A DNA stretch of 64,000 nucleotides, from contig NZ_CP047951.1 in assembly GCF_014279755.1 (NCBI RefSeq), positions 124,001-188,000 of the forward strand, in the 5' to 3' direction. This document shows positions 27,604 through 39,111 of the stretch, piece by piece; positions within the stretch are counted from its first letter, which is position 1, and every line of letters begins with the position of its first letter. The notes beneath the pieces were generated by a model that had not been told where the DNA came from, did no database searches, and saw only the letters and a program-made list of their open reading frames with translations. Source of the stretch: Synechococcus sp. PROS-U-1. Its GTDB lineage: Bacteria; Cyanobacteriota; Cyanobacteriia; PCC-6307; Cyanobiaceae. Both the position numbers and the translations under genes were made by a program.

Positions 27604-29195
27604 GGTCGAATCAGCCCCTGCTTCAGCCACCAGCCCTTGCGGCGGGCATCGGTTTGCTTCAGCAGGGTGTCGTCCCATGCTTGGAAGGGATTGCCGTGGC
27701 GCTCGGCTTCGAGCTGGGTTGCAGGGACCGGGGGATTCCAACTGGCAGGAAGGATCTCGCTGGCGAAGTTGCCGAACGCCATGCTGGTGTCCGGCATCCA
27801 AGGCGGTAGTTGAGGTGGTGTTGTTTGTCCTTTGGCGATGGCGTGATGTCGACGTTCGTTCAGCTCCGCCACCAGCTGTCGCCATTGCTCCATTACCACC
27901 TTCCAGTCGTAGATCCGTTGGACCCGTTCCCGGCCGGCGGCTCCCATCGCCTGCCGCAGCTCCGGTTGGCTCAGCAGGGTGGAGAGGTGGCGTTGAAACT
28001 GATCCAGATCCACAGCGATGCCCTGTGACATCCGGCCGACGGCTAGGCCGAAATCGATGCTCTCGTGAAGCATCCCATGGGCCTCCGCGGCACCGAGACC
28101 CTCCACCATGCGGGTGGTCACCCGCAGGCCAGTTGCTGCGCCAGTTTCACCGGGTTGAATCACGCTTTCCTTGTATCCATCCCAGTCGCTCACAAGGCAG
28201 GGCAGTTCCGCAGCCATCGCCTCCAGCGGAGTGATCCCGAAGGTTTCCTGGGGGTTGTCAGAGAGGCTGACGAACACATCCGCAGCCCAGCGCACCGGTC
28301 CGGCCAGGGAGGCGTCCTTGCCGGGGACCCAGTGCACCTTTAGCCGAGGAGCCAGCTGCTGCACCGCTTGGCGCCAGAGGTTCTGCATCGCTGGTGTGGG
28401 AGCTTCCCCGTACACCAGCACTTGCAGCTTCGGATGGCTGCTGTCCTGGAGAGCGGCCAAGGCCTGGAAGAGTGGAGCTGGTTGAAATTTGGTCAGCAGA
28501 TCGAGGCGACCAGCGATCAGCACGATGTCGGCATCCTGGGCAAGGCCCAGTTGGGTTCGTGCATGACGGCAGGCGTCTTGCTTGCCTTCAGGTGGTGCCC
28601 ATACCTCCGGACTAATGCCCAGGGGGATCACCGGCAGCTGCGGCCGTTCGAAACGCATCGCTTCGTTGTGCCGACGTAACCAGGCTTCCTGCCGTTCCAG
28701 AAAGCCTTCGATCGCCACTCTTGAGGCCTGTGACGTGCAGATCAGGGCATCCCAGTGGCGCACTGGTGCGGTGCAGAACTGTCCCAGCGCGTGTTGGACG
28801 TTGTAACTGCACAGCGTATGAACGATGCCCAGCAAGGAGAAGCAACCATCCCCCCAGGGCATCCGTTTCCAGCTCCAGTGGTTTAGGCCGGGGTCTGGGA
28901 AGTGGAAGGTTCCACTCTGTTCCGCCGCATCGCCCCAGCGGTCGAGAGGCACAGCCAGGGTTCGAGCCTGAGAGTGAAGGGCTTCAGCCTGGGCGTGGAA
29001 CCATTCCGCCTCGCCGGTCTGGGGAACGGCCAAATGATGATCACTATTCCCGGAGTACTGCAGATATGCCTCGAGAAATGAGGCGCCAGCCGACTGTCGT
29101 CCCAGCGGTTGCTGGGGGTTGACCTCAAAACCGTTGCGCGCCATCACCAGCGTGATGGGCAGCGGTTGTCTGTGTTTGGTCGAATCAGCTGGCAT
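27600..29195 (-). CDS. Glycosyltransferase family 4
   Basis: 531 residues from ATG 29195 (ATG 29237 would add 14). GT-B fold: PLPITLVMARNGFEVNPQQPLG at the N-terminus, VIPLGISPEVWAPPEG at the interdomain hinge, ADIVLIAGRLDLLTKF at the donor half, and E-x7-E in DNPQETFGITPLEAMAAEL. The C-terminal 60 residues are an extension outside the family core. It follows infC at 49 bp on the same strand and may be read from the miaA-infC operon. Sugar and acceptor cannot be read from sequence. Confidence 0.8.
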   Translation of the reverse strand: MPADSTKHRQPLPITLVMARNGFEVNPQQPLGRQSAGASFLEAYLQYSGNSDHHLAVPQTGEAEWFHAQAEALHSQARTLAVPLDRWGDAAEQSGTFHFPDPGLNHWSWKRMPWGDGCFSLLGIVHTLCSYNVQHALGQFCTAPVRHWDALICTSQASRVAIEGFLERQEAWLRRHNEAMRFERPQLPVIPLGISPEVWAPPEGKQDACRHARTQLGLAQDADIVLIAGRLDLLTKFQPAPLFQALAALQDSSHPKLQVLVYGEAPTPAMQNLWRQAVQQLAPRLKVHWVPGKDASLAGPVRWAADVFVSLSDNPQETFGITPLEAMAAELPCLVSDWDGYKESVIQPGETGAATGLRVTTRMVEGLGAAEAHGMLHESIDFGLAVGRMSQGIAVDLDQFQRHLSTLLSQPELRQAMGAAGRERVQRIYDWKVVMEQWRQLVAELNERRHHAIAKGQTTPPQLPPWMPDTSMAFGNFASEILPASWNPPVPATQLEAERHGNPFQAWDDTLLKQTDARRKGWWLKQGLIRP

Positions 29196-29243
29196 CGCGG
29201 TGGGCGAGGTTGCGCCTTGGAGTTGATCCTCTCCCACTCAGGC

Positions 29244-29891
29244 TTACGGGCTGGAGACCTTGGCGGCGGTGGGCCGCGGCGGTGCCGGGATCGTGCGCAC
29301 GGCCTTGTTGGCGGCTTGCTCCTTTTCCTCCTTCTTCACCAGCGGTGTTTTGCGTGGGGTGAGGAACATGATCATGTTGCGCCCCTCCCGTTTGGGGGCC
29401 TGCTGGATTTCGGCCTTTTCCTCCAGGTCCTTGGCCATCCGCCGCAGCAGGGTCTCTGCCAAAGCGGTGTGTTGAATTTCCCGGCCGCGGAAGATCACGG
29501 TGCACTTCACTTTGTCGCCGGCCTTGAGGAAGCGCTGGGCCTGACCGATCCGCACGTCGTAATCGTGCTGGTCGATCTTGTACCGCATCTTGACTTCCTT
29601 GACTTCAGTCTGGTGTGACTTCTTCTTGGCTTCCTTGGCTTTCTTTTCCTGCTCGAATTTGAACTTGCCGTAGTCCATGATCCGGCAGACCGGTGGATCG
29701 GCCTTTTCGCTCACCAGCACCAGATCCAGTTCCCGGTCGCGGGCCACATCCAGGGCTTCTTCCCGACTGATCACGCCCAGTTGAGCGCCGTCTGAATCGA
29801 CCACCCGCAACTGGGGATAGTTGATCCGGTCGTTGATGTTGGGCAGCTCCCGAACCGGGGCACGACGGTCAAAACGGGGACGTGGGGGCAT
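29244..29891 (-). CDS. infC: Translation initiation factor IF-3
   Basis: 215 residues. The N-domain ([26 protein letters not shown]), the lysine-rich linker ([16 protein letters not shown]) and the C-domain ([39 protein letters not shown]) are complete. It prevents subunit joining and checks the initiator tRNA on the 30S subunit. The start is a plain ATG, so the AUU-based autoregulation known in E. coli does not apply. A K/P/A-rich tail of about 35 residues extends beyond the usual end. The upstream gene is miaA, 57 bp away. Confidence 0.97.
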   Translation of the reverse strand: MPPRPRFDRRAPVRELPNINDRINYPQLRVVDSDGAQLGVISREEALDVARDRELDLVLVSEKADPPVCRIMDYGKFKFEQEKKAKEAKKKSHQTEVKEVKMRYKIDQHDYDVRIGQAQRFLKAGDKVKCTVIFRGREIQHTALAETLLRRMAKDLEEKAEIQQAPKREGRNMIMFLTPRKTPLVKKEEKEQAANKAVRTIPAPPRPTAAKVSSP

Positions 29892-29948
29892 TCAGGCGAT
29901 GACGGGGACAAAAGCAGACAACTTCGGTGCATACAACGTCTGCATCCT

Positions 29949-30848
29949 TCACCTTAGATGCTGCTCGATCAACGTCATCGCATCCGTCACCGATGCCTGC
30001 TCTGGCAGCCAGTGGGGGTTGTGCTGACGCCGGAACCAGGTGCGTTGGCGTTTGGCGAACTGGCGGGTGCGTTGACTGGTGATTCGCACCGCGTCTGCCT
30101 TCGTCAGGCTGCTAGCGATCACTTGCAGTGCTTCGCCATAGCCGATGGTTTGCAGCAGCGGCAGATCGGCGCTGTAGCGCGCGCTCAGTCTCCGGGTCTC
30201 CTCCACTAGCCCTTCCCGGTACAGCTGTTCGGTGCGTTGTTGGATCCGCTGGCGCAGGTTGGCGGGATTGAGGCCCAGTTCCAGAACATTCCAGGGCGGA
30301 GGGGTGGCCGTTGCTTGACGGCTCATCGGTTGTCCTGAGGCGTAAAGCACTTCCAGGGCCCGCTGGGTGCGTACGGCATCGGCCGGAGCGATTTTGGCGG
30401 CGGCCTTGGGGTCGGCGCTCTGCAGCAGTGGATGGCAGATGCCCTGGCCCAGGGCCGTCAGCTGCTGGCGCAGCTGCGGCTGCGGAGCCACGGCCGGAGG
30501 CTGCAGCCCGCTGGTGAGCGCTTTGAGATAAAGGCCACTTCCGCCCACCAGCAGAGCGACGCCCCGCTGCTTCAGCTCACGGGTGATGCAGGGATTGGCT
30601 TCCGCCTGGAACTCCTGCAGGGTGATCGGCTGGTCCGGTGAACGCAGGTCCAGCAGATGGTGCTGCACCCGTGCCTGTTGCTCCGCCGTCGGTTTGGCGG
30701 TGCCGATATCCATCTCCCGGTAGAGCTGGCGGGAATCCACGTTGATCACCGGCAGATCCAGCCGTTCGGCGATGTCCAAAGCCAGGGCGGTCTTGCCGCT
30801 GGCGGTGGGCCCGAGCAGGGCGATCACCAGGGGATTGGAGCTATTCAA
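29949..30848 (-). CDS. miaA: tRNA dimethylallyltransferase
   Basis: 299 residues from TTG 30848, giving [20 protein letters not shown] with the P-loop at the expected place; GTG 30827 is the alternative. The open frame continues to 32060, but that part is antisense to gyrB and is not protein-like. Other motifs: [19 protein letters not shown] (substrate and catalytic Asp/Arg region), [12 protein letters not shown], and the C-terminal [13 protein letters not shown], which binds the anticodon loop. It adds a dimethylallyl group to A37 of tRNAs reading U-starting codons. It is divergent from gyrB with about 150 bp between. Confidence 0.95.
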   Translation of the reverse strand: MNSSNPLVIALLGPTASGKTALALDIAERLDLPVINVDSRQLYREMDIGTAKPTAEQQARVQHHLLDLRSPDQPITLQEFQAEANPCITRELKQRGVALLVGGSGLYLKALTSGLQPPAVAPQPQLRQQLTALGQGICHPLLQSADPKAAAKIAPADAVRTQRALEVLYASGQPMSRQATATPPPWNVLELGLNPANLRQRIQQRTEQLYREGLVEETRRLSARYSADLPLLQTIGYGEALQVIASSLTKADAVRITSQRTRQFAKRQRTWFRRQHNPHWLPEQASVTDAMTLIEQHLR

Positions 30849-31001
30849 AAGCGTGAGGGGGGTGCAGCCCGGCTTGGAACGACCTCTGAGAGGCCTCTGC
30901 AAGCCTCTATAGACAGCCGGTGGTAGATTGGCATTGTCAGGTCGAGGTTTAGAGCCGTTGCGCCCGCCCATGACCCGGTTTCCTGGCTTGAGACTTACTG
31001 A

Positions 31002-32968
<1,967 letters not shown>

Positions 32969-32969
<1 letters not shown>

Positions 32970-33274
32970 TGGGGCCTCTTCTCCGTTGGAGTTGGTTGCT
33001 GGGGGTGGCGCTGATGGCCCCGGCGGCCTTGCCGGCCGGTGGTGCTGATCGGCGTCAACCGCAGCCCCGTCGTCGCGTGGTGTCAGGCCCTCTGCACACT
33101 GCATCAGATCAGCCATTGCGGCTTAGTCCGCTAGCGGTGGCCCCACGGTTGCGGACCCTCAAGGCGGGATCGTCCCTGCGGCTGCTGCGGCGTTGGTCCG
33201 CCGCTGATGGCCAAGACTGGCTGCACGTGCAAACCCTGTCTGGAGAGCAACGCCGTGGCTGGCTCCGCGCCTGA
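32969..33274 (+). CDS. Small secreted SH3-like protein
   Basis: 101 residues from ATG 32969. A signal peptide is visible ([22 protein letters not shown]). The mature part resembles a short bacterial SH3 domain: [38 protein letters not shown], broken here by class into strand, loop with W, and closing GW-L. Such domains bind peptidoglycan or mediate contacts in the periplasm. It is coupled to gyrB by TGATG, and its last 20 bp overlap the first crcB gene. The domain call rests on pattern only. Confidence 0.55.
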
Positions 33275-33635
33275 GGTGGTTCTGGTGGGCCTGGGGGCAA
33301 TCCCTGGGGCCTGGCTGCGCTTGAAGGTGGTGAACCACTTTCAGCCGATGGTGCCGAAGAAGCACTGGGGCACCTTCATGGTGAATGTGGTGGCCTGTTT
33401 TGCCCTTGGCCTGGTGCTGGCGCTCAATGAAAGCTGCGCCGCCAGCACCGGTATTGCCTTGCTGATGGGTGTGGGCTTTTTCGGCAGCCTCAGCACCTTT
33501 TCCACCTTTGCGGTGGAGCTGCTCAACGAGCTGCGGGCCGGGCAGGTGTTGACGGCGCTGGTGCTGGCGGTGGCCTCGATCGGTGCGGGCCTGTTGGCCT
33601 CTGCCGTTGGTTATGGATTGGGGACCCATGCCTGA
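33255..33635 (+). CDS. crcB: Fluoride channel CrcB/Fluc, first copy
   Basis: 126 residues from GTG 33255. Four hydrophobic helices with the family motifs GAIPGAWLR at helix 1, [13 protein letters not shown] at helix 2 and [12 protein letters not shown] at the pore-lining helix 3. It exports fluoride through dual-topology dimers. It overlaps the SH3-like gene by 20 bp at the start and the second crcB by 8 bp at the end. A pair of small crcB genes usually forms a heterodimer of opposite orientation. Confidence 0.92.
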   Translation: MAGSAPEVVLVGLGAIPGAWLRLKVVNHFQPMVPKKHWGTFMVNVVACFALGLVLALNESCAASTGIALLMGVGFFGSLSTFSTFAVELLNELRAGQVLTALVLAVASIGAGLLASAVGYGLGTHA

Positions 33636-34002
33636 GACCAAACCGAGCCTTCAATTCGAACTGCAGGAGCTGCTGCTCGTGGGGGTGGGCGCTGTTCCTG
33701 GAGCCTTGCTTCGCTGGCAGGTGGTGCTGCATCTGGGGGATCAGAACCTGCTGGTGAACGTTCTGGGGGCTGCCCTCCTGGGCTTCTTGGCCGGATTGCC
33801 CACTGCACCGCGGCGTCAGTTGCTGCTCGGCATTGGCTTCTGCGGCTCGCTCACCACCTTCAGCAGCTGGATGCTGGCGGCCATGAAGCATCTCAGCGCC
33901 GGTGATTGGGTCGCAGCCTTGGGCTTGATCGGGCTGACCCTAGGGCTGGGTTTGGGAGCGGCTGGGCTGGGATTCTCGTGCGGACGTCGCTTCGCAGACT
34001 GA
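33628..34002 (+). CDS. crcB: Fluoride channel CrcB/Fluc, second copy
   Basis: 124 residues from ATG 33628. Matching motifs: [24 protein letters not shown] and [15 protein letters not shown]. It is clearly homologous to the first copy but diverged, as expected if the two are fixed partners in a Fluc heterodimer. The overlap of 8 bp ensures equal expression. No fluoride riboswitch was seen upstream, consistent with its placement deep in the gyrB operon. Confidence 0.92.
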   Translation: MPETKPSLQFELQELLLVGVGAVPGALLRWQVVLHLGDQNLLVNVLGAALLGFLAGLPTAPRRQLLLGIGFCGSLTTFSSWMLAAMKHLSAGDWVAALGLIGLTLGLGLGAAGLGFSCGRRFAD

Positions 34003-34012
34003 TCAGCCACGG

Positions 34013-35146
34013 ATGTTTTTTTACGTCGATCACACGACGCGATTTGCGCACAACACTGGTATCCAGCGCTGTGTGCGATTAACAGCCCGAGCCTTGATCG
34101 ACCTGGGTATTCCGCTGCGGCCTGTCTGTTGGCGGGCTGATCAGGGCTTTGTGTTGGCGACGATGGATCAGTTGCATCACCTGGAGTGCTGGAACGGTCC
34201 GCCAGCTGGTGCCTGGACCATGGATCTCGAAACGCCGATGACGCCGTCTTGGCTTCTTGTGGTGGAGTTGGTGCGGGAAGCGAACAAGCCCACGCCACAG
34301 CAGATGCAGGCGGCAGCTCGGGCGCGAGGGCTCAAGGTGGCCTGGGTGTTCCATGACGCGATTCCGATCCGCTTGGCCCATCTCTATGGGGGACTGCAGT
34401 CTGTGGCTGCCCGGTCCCATGCGGCTTACATGCGCGGTCTTGCGGTGGCGGACCGGGTGTTGGCCAACTCCCACACCACAGCTGAGCATCTCCGCAGCTT
34501 CCTTGCTCACGAACAGTTGCCTTTCACTCACGTTCATGGTCTTCCCCTGGCCCAGGCCTTTCCCAGCCCCCGGCGGAGCAGCCCGCCCGAACCGCATCAG
34601 GTCGGGTCACCCTTGCGCCTGCTTTGCGTGGGATCGCTAGAAGCCCGTAAAAACCACCGCAGCCTGCTTAAGGCTCTGGCCTGGTTGGAGGCCCATGCCA
34701 GTGGGGCCGTGCACTTGCGCATCGTTGGCTGGGCCAACGAACCGGCGGTTGCGGCGCTGGTTCAACGCGCGGCTCGCCGCGGCCTCCCCGTCAAATGGAT
34801 CGAAGATGCTGACGATGAGCGCCTCGATCAGCTCTATGAATGGTCGCAGTTCACTGTCTATCCATCTATTGAAGAAGGGTTCGGTCTGCCAGTTGCCGAG
34901 AGCCTCTGGCATGGCCGTGGTTGTCTCTGCAGCAGTGATGGCGCCCTCGGCGAACTGGCTGCTGGTGGTGGATGCCTGATGGTGAACACCAACAGCTGGC
35001 GATCGATGGCGGATGCCCTGCATAACCTGCTGGCATCACCGGATCGAATCGCCGCATTGAATGCAGATGCGCAACGGCGCCATCTGCGCAGCTGGTCCGA
35101 TTACGGCCAGCAGTTGCTGGCCGTGTTGACTGCTAATGCTGCCTAA
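34013..35146 (+). CDS. Glycosyltransferase family 4
   Basis: 377 residues, ATG start. The N-terminus FFYVDHTTRFAHNTGIQRCVR and the segment VAWVFHDAIPIRLAHLYGG match the class that includes the GT4 at 18255. Donor-half motifs: RLLCVGSLEARKNHRSLLKAL and E-x7-E in EEGFGLPVAESLWHGRG. A retaining sugar transferase for surface glycan is likely. It starts 10 bp after crcB and may be in the gyrB operon. Its stop lies 2 bp from the stop of the convergent glutathione peroxidase. Confidence 0.8.
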   Translation: MFFYVDHTTRFAHNTGIQRCVRLTARALIDLGIPLRPVCWRADQGFVLATMDQLHHLECWNGPPAGAWTMDLETPMTPSWLLVVELVREANKPTPQQMQAAARARGLKVAWVFHDAIPIRLAHLYGGLQSVAARSHAAYMRGLAVADRVLANSHTTAEHLRSFLAHEQLPFTHVHGLPLAQAFPSPRRSSPPEPHQVGSPLRLLCVGSLEARKNHRSLLKALAWLEAHASGAVHLRIVGWANEPAVAALVQRAARRGLPVKWIEDADDERLDQLYEWSQFTVYPSIEEGFGLPVAESLWHGRGCLCSSDGALGELAAGGGCLMVNTNSWRSMADALHNLLASPDRIAALNADAQRRHLRSWSDYGQQLLAVLTANAA

Positions 35147-35148
35147 CT

Positions 35149-35622
35149 TCAGGCTGCGAGGGCCTCTTCAATCGCCGCTTTGAGGTCCTCTGGGGTGACG
35201 CCACTTTTGAAGCGTGCGATCACCGTGCCGTCCTTGCCCACCAGGAACTTCTCGAAGTTCCACTCCACATCGCCGATGGGGTCCATCTGATTGAGGGTGG
35301 TGTACGGCTCTGTGGTGCTTCCCATGGCGTGCACTTTCTCGAACAGCTCGAAGTCAGCGCCGTAGGTGCTGGAGCAGAAGCTCTTGATCTCGTCGAGGCT
35401 GCCGGGCTCCTGGGAACCGAAATCGTTGCAGGGGAAGCCCAGAACGGCCAGGCCCTTGGCGCCGTAGGTCTCGTTCAGGGCTTGCAGACCGGCGTATTGC
35501 TTGGTGAAGCCACAGCGGCTGGCGACGTTCACGATCAGCAGCACCTTGCCGGCGTAGTCGCCGAGGGATTTGCTGCTGCCGTCGGGGGTGGTGACGGAGA
35601 CGGAGCTGACGCTGATCGCCAT
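35149..35622 (-). CDS. Glutathione peroxidase family protein (Cys type)
   Basis: 157 residues from ATG 35622. The peroxidatic residue is Cys in VNVASRCGFTKQY where animal enzymes have Sec; the supporting Gln (GFPCNDFGSQEPGS) and Trp (EWNFEKFLV) are present. Bacterial and plant Cys-type enzymes usually take electrons from thioredoxin and may use NADPH-linked reductants in cyanobacteria. It removes lipid and organic hydroperoxides. The gene is divergent from mgtE. Confidence 0.93.
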   Translation of the reverse strand: MAISVSSVSVTTPDGSSKSLGDYAGKVLLIVNVASRCGFTKQYAGLQALNETYGAKGLAVLGFPCNDFGSQEPGSLDEIKSFCSSTYGADFELFEKVHAMGSTTEPYTTLNQMDPIGDVEWNFEKFLVGKDGTVIARFKSGVTPEDLKAAIEEALAA

Positions 35623-35694
35623 GAGAGAGCACTGATAGAGCGCTGACGTTAACCGGCTGTAACGGCCATACACTGGGCTCCCGGCCGGAGGGGC

Positions 35695-37155
35695 ATGACG
35701 GAGGCATCGGGGCTGAGCAGCGTCAGCGTGACGGTGGAACACCACCTGCTGGCGGACGTGGTCGCACAACAGCTGGAAGGGATGCTCGTTGTGGGCAACT
35801 ACGACGCAGTGAAGCTGCTGCTGGAGCCGGTTCAGCCCGTGGACATCGCTGAAGCGATCAGCAACCTGCCCACCAACCTGCAGGCCATCGCTTTTCGTCT
35901 GCTCAGCAAGGACGAAGCGATCAGTGTTTACGAGTACCTCGACACCGCCACCCAGCAAAGCCTGTTGAGCCTGTTGCGCTCCGGTGAGATGCGGGAGGTG
36001 ATGGAGGAGATGTCGCCCGATGATCGCGCCCGATTGTTCGAGGAGCTGCCCGCCAAGGTGGTACGGCAGTTGCTCAGCGAGCTCAGCCCCGATGAGCGTC
36101 AGGTGACGGCGCGTTTGTTGGGCTACCGCTCCGAGACGGCCGGTCGCTTGATGACGACCGAGTACATCGCCCTCAAGGAAAACCAGACCGCGGCTGTGGC
36201 GTTGGACATCGTCCGGCGTCGCGCCCGAGATACCGAGACGATTTATTCCTTGTATGTGACCGATGCGGAGCGCCGTCTCACCGGCATCCTGTCGCTCAGA
36301 GATCTTGTGACGGCAGACCCCCAGGCCCGTATCGGCGATGTGATGACGGAGGAGGTGCTCAGCGTCAGCACCGACACGGATCAGGAGAAGGTGGCCCGAA
36401 CGATTCAGCGCTACGACTTCCTCGCGGTTCCCGTGGTTGATCTGGAACAGCGTCTGGTGGGCATCGTCACGGTGGATGACGTGATTGACGTGATCGAGCA
36501 GGAAGCCACCCGGGATCTGTACGCCGCCGGCGCCGTTCAGGCCGGCGATGACGATGACTATTTCAGTAGCAACCTGTTCACCGTCGCCCGTCGCCGGGTG
36601 GTGTGGCTGGCGGTGCTGGTGCTGGCCAGCTTCTTCACTTCAGAAGTGATTGCCGCCAATGAAGACGTACTTCAGAAGGTGGTCTTGCTGGCGGCGTTCA
36701 TTCCTTTGCTTGGTGGCACAGGCGGCAATGTGGGGGCCCAGAGCTCCACGGTGGTGATCCGTGGCTTGAGCACTCAGAGCATCTCCAGCCTCGGACCCTT
36801 GCGGGCGATTACCCGCGAAGCGATGGCGGGGGCGTTGCTGGGCATTTTGATGATGCTGTTGGTGGTGCCCTTTGCCTGGTGGAGAGGGGAAAGCGCGTTG
36901 GTAGGCCTCTCCGTGGGGATGAGTCTTTTGGCGATCACCACCCTGGCTGCCACCGCCGGTGCGGCGTTTCCGCTGCTGTTTGACCGCATGGGTTTGGATC
37001 CTGCGTTGATGTCCACGCCTTTCATCACCACCTGTACCGACGTGGCCGGCACACTGATTTACCTGAAGACGGCGGGGTGGCTGTTGGTCCACCTGCCGCA
37101 GCTGGTTCAGGCTGCAGGTATTTCTACCCATTTCTTTGCCACGGGCGTTTTCTGA
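35695..37155 (+). CDS. mgtE: Magnesium transporter MgtE
   Basis: 486 residues, ATG start. Order: N-domain of helical repeats (ADVVAQQLEGMLV, MEEMSPDDRARLFEELPA), two CBS domains (about 150-280; MTTEYIALKENQTAAVAL, IGDVMTEEVLSVSTDTD), a plug helix, and five membrane helices with PLLGGTGGNVGAQSS, which lines the Mg2+ pore. The cytosolic domains sense Mg2+ and gate the channel. No Mg2+ riboswitch was seen upstream. Confidence 0.95.
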   Translation: MTEASGLSSVSVTVEHHLLADVVAQQLEGMLVVGNYDAVKLLLEPVQPVDIAEAISNLPTNLQAIAFRLLSKDEAISVYEYLDTATQQSLLSLLRSGEMREVMEEMSPDDRARLFEELPAKVVRQLLSELSPDERQVTARLLGYRSETAGRLMTTEYIALKENQTAAVALDIVRRRARDTETIYSLYVTDAERRLTGILSLRDLVTADPQARIGDVMTEEVLSVSTDTDQEKVARTIQRYDFLAVPVVDLEQRLVGIVTVDDVIDVIEQEATRDLYAAGAVQAGDDDDYFSSNLFTVARRRVVWLAVLVLASFFTSEVIAANEDVLQKVVLLAAFIPLLGGTGGNVGAQSSTVVIRGLSTQSISSLGPLRAITREAMAGALLGILMMLLVVPFAWWRGESALVGLSVGMSLLAITTLAATAGAAFPLLFDRMGLDPALMSTPFITTCTDVAGTLIYLKTAGWLLVHLPQLVQAAGISTHFFATGVF

Positions 37156-37207
37156 GAGTCTGTTTACGTTTCTTAGGAGTACTCTTCACATAACTCAAAG
37201 AAGCGCC

Positions 37208-38206
37208 ATGGCTCCGGCTGCAACCGCTGCTTCCAAGCCGAAAACTGCCGCAAGAGCCGTCACGGCTGATGTCGATCTTGTTCGCTCTTACCTGCGCGAC
37301 ATCGGCAGGGTTCCCCTCCTGACCCACGAGCAGGAGATCACCTTGGGGCGCCAGGTTCAGGAGCTGATGGATATCGAATCCATCGAGTCTGAATTGGAGA
37401 GCAAGGAGGGTGAAAGGCCCAGCCGCGACCAGCTGGCTAAGGCTTCTGGTCTGTCCTCGATACAGCTCAAACGCAAGCTGCAGCACGGCCGACGCGCCAA
37501 AGAGCGCATGGTGGCTGCCAATCTGCGATTGGTGGTCAGCGTTGCCAAGAAGTACACCAAGCGGAACATGGAACTTCTGGATTTGATTCAGGAGGGCACC
37601 ATCGGTTTGGTGCGTGGGGTTGAGAAATTTGATCCCACCCGTGGCTACAAATTTTCCACCTATGCCTACTGGTGGATTCGGCAGGGCATCACGCGTGCCA
37701 TCGCAGAGAAAAGCCGCACGATCCGGCTGCCGATTCACATCACCGAGATGCTGAACAAGCTCAAGAAGGGTCAACGCGAGTTGAGCCAGGAACTGGGTCG
37801 GACGCCCACCGTCACCGAGCTTGCTGAGTATGTCGAGCTGCCGGAAGACGACGTCAAGGACCTGATGTGCCGGGCCCGCCAGCCAGTCAGTCTTGAGATG
37901 AAAGTTGGCGATGGTGATGACACCGAACTGCTTGAACTTCTCTCCGGTGATGGTGATCTACCCAGCGATCAGGTCGAGGAAGATTGTTTGAAAGGTGATC
38001 TGCGTAGCTTGCTGGGGCAGTTGCCCCATCTCCAGGAGCAAGTGCTGCGCATGCGTTACGGCATGGACGGTGAAGACCCGATGAGCCTCACTGGCATCGG
38101 TCGGATTCTCGGCATGAGCCGTGACCGTGTTCGCAATTTGGAGCGGGATGGTCTCGCTGGGTTGCGCCGAGTAAGTGATCAGGTGGAGGCCTATGTCGCC
38201 TGCTGA
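37208..38206 (+). CDS. Group 2 sigma-70 factor (RpoD-like)
   Basis: 332 residues from ATG 37208; the open frame extends into mgtE, but only from here is it sigma-like. Region 1.2: VDLVRSYLRDIGRVPLLTHEQE. Region 2: NLRLVVSVAKKYTKRNMELLDLIQEG and FSTYAYWWIRQGITRAI. Region 4: EQVLRMRYGMDGEDPMSLTGIG and MSRDRVRNLERDGLAGLR. Region 1.1 is absent, so it is a group 2 (non-essential, stress or light-related) type and not the primary SigA. Which cyanobacterial paralogue it is cannot be decided here. The last 16 bp overlap the convergent hydrolase. Confidence 0.93.
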   Translation: MAPAATAASKPKTAARAVTADVDLVRSYLRDIGRVPLLTHEQEITLGRQVQELMDIESIESELESKEGERPSRDQLAKASGLSSIQLKRKLQHGRRAKERMVAANLRLVVSVAKKYTKRNMELLDLIQEGTIGLVRGVEKFDPTRGYKFSTYAYWWIRQGITRAIAEKSRTIRLPIHITEMLNKLKKGQRELSQELGRTPTVTELAEYVELPEDDVKDLMCRARQPVSLEMKVGDGDDTELLELLSGDGDLPSDQVEEDCLKGDLRSLLGQLPHLQEQVLRMRYGMDGEDPMSLTGIGRILGMSRDRVRNLERDGLAGLRRVSDQVEAYVAC

Positions 38207-39111
38207 TTCGACCCTGAATTGACGAGTCGTTGCAGCACCGGATTCACCTGATCCGGTGCTTCATCGTGGGGGCAGTGCCCTGCGTTGGCAATCACGGTGA
38301 GTGAGCGCACGCAGCTGATGCTCTGGGCCCATCGTTTGGCTTCTGCGATTGGTTCCCAGGGGTCCTGTTCACCCCAGATCAAATCCACCGGAATTGAGAG
38401 CTCTTTCATCAATTGTGGAGCCAAGTAATCGTCGAACAAGTTGATGAAACCCCGGAACGCTTCAGCAGCACCCTCTCGGCGGGTGGGTTGAAACAGCAGG
38501 TCGACAAGAGCGTCGTCAATGTTGCTGCCGCTTGGATAGGCCTGTTTCAGCACGCTGCGGATCACGCCGGGCCGTGCCGCATTGCGGAACAGCGCGGTGC
38601 TCAACCAGCGCTGCCGCACCATGGCTTTCAGCAGCGGCCGGATCCAGGTCATCCATGTCGGCTGGGTGGCCAGTTGCTTGTCGTCCATCAAGCGCTGGGC
38701 GCAATCAATCAGCACCACGCCACGGCAACGCTTTCCCAGAACTTGTGCGGCTCGCAGGGCCACAACCCCGCCGATGGAGTTGCCCACCAACAGCACAGGC
38801 CGTTGCACCACCGCATCGCAGAAGTCCGCCACTTGCTGGCCCCAGAGATCAAAGCCGTAATGAACCGCGTCGTCTGCGGCAGGCTCATCCTTTAACCGGG
38901 CCCGGGGTTGATCGCTGGCACCGAATCCCAGTAGATCGATGGCGTAGGTCGGTGCCTGCTCGGCCAGCACTGGCTGGTTGAAGCGCCAGTGGTTGGTGTT
39001 GGCCCCGAAGCCGTGGATTAGCAGCACCGCTTCTTCGGCATGGGGGTCGCCCATCAGGCTCCAGCCAATGGATCGTTGGTTCCAGCTCCAGAGGTTGTTG
39101 CTAGGGCTCAC
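38191..39111 (-). CDS. Alpha/beta-hydrolase
   Basis: 306 residues from GTG 39111, overlapping the RND pump stop. Motifs: VLLIHGFGANTNHW (oxyanion loop), nucleophile Ser in VGNSIGGVVAL, acid in LIWGEQDPWEP, and His in NAGHCPHDEAP. The type is common in cyanobacteria and plants (pheophytinase-like/epoxide-hydrolase-like relatives), but the substrate cannot be assigned. It follows the RND pump genes on the same strand. Confidence 0.9.
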   Translation of the reverse strand: MSPSNNLWSWNQRSIGWSLMGDPHAEEAVLLIHGFGANTNHWRFNQPVLAEQAPTYAIDLLGFGASDQPRARLKDEPAADDAVHYGFDLWGQQVADFCDAVVQRPVLLVGNSIGGVVALRAAQVLGKRCRGVVLIDCAQRLMDDKQLATQPTWMTWIRPLLKAMVRQRWLSTALFRNAARPGVIRSVLKQAYPSGSNIDDALVDLLFQPTRREGAAEAFRGFINLFDDYLAPQLMKELSIPVDLIWGEQDPWEPIAEAKRWAQSISCVRSLTVIANAGHCPHDEAPDQVNPVLQRLVNSGSNQQAT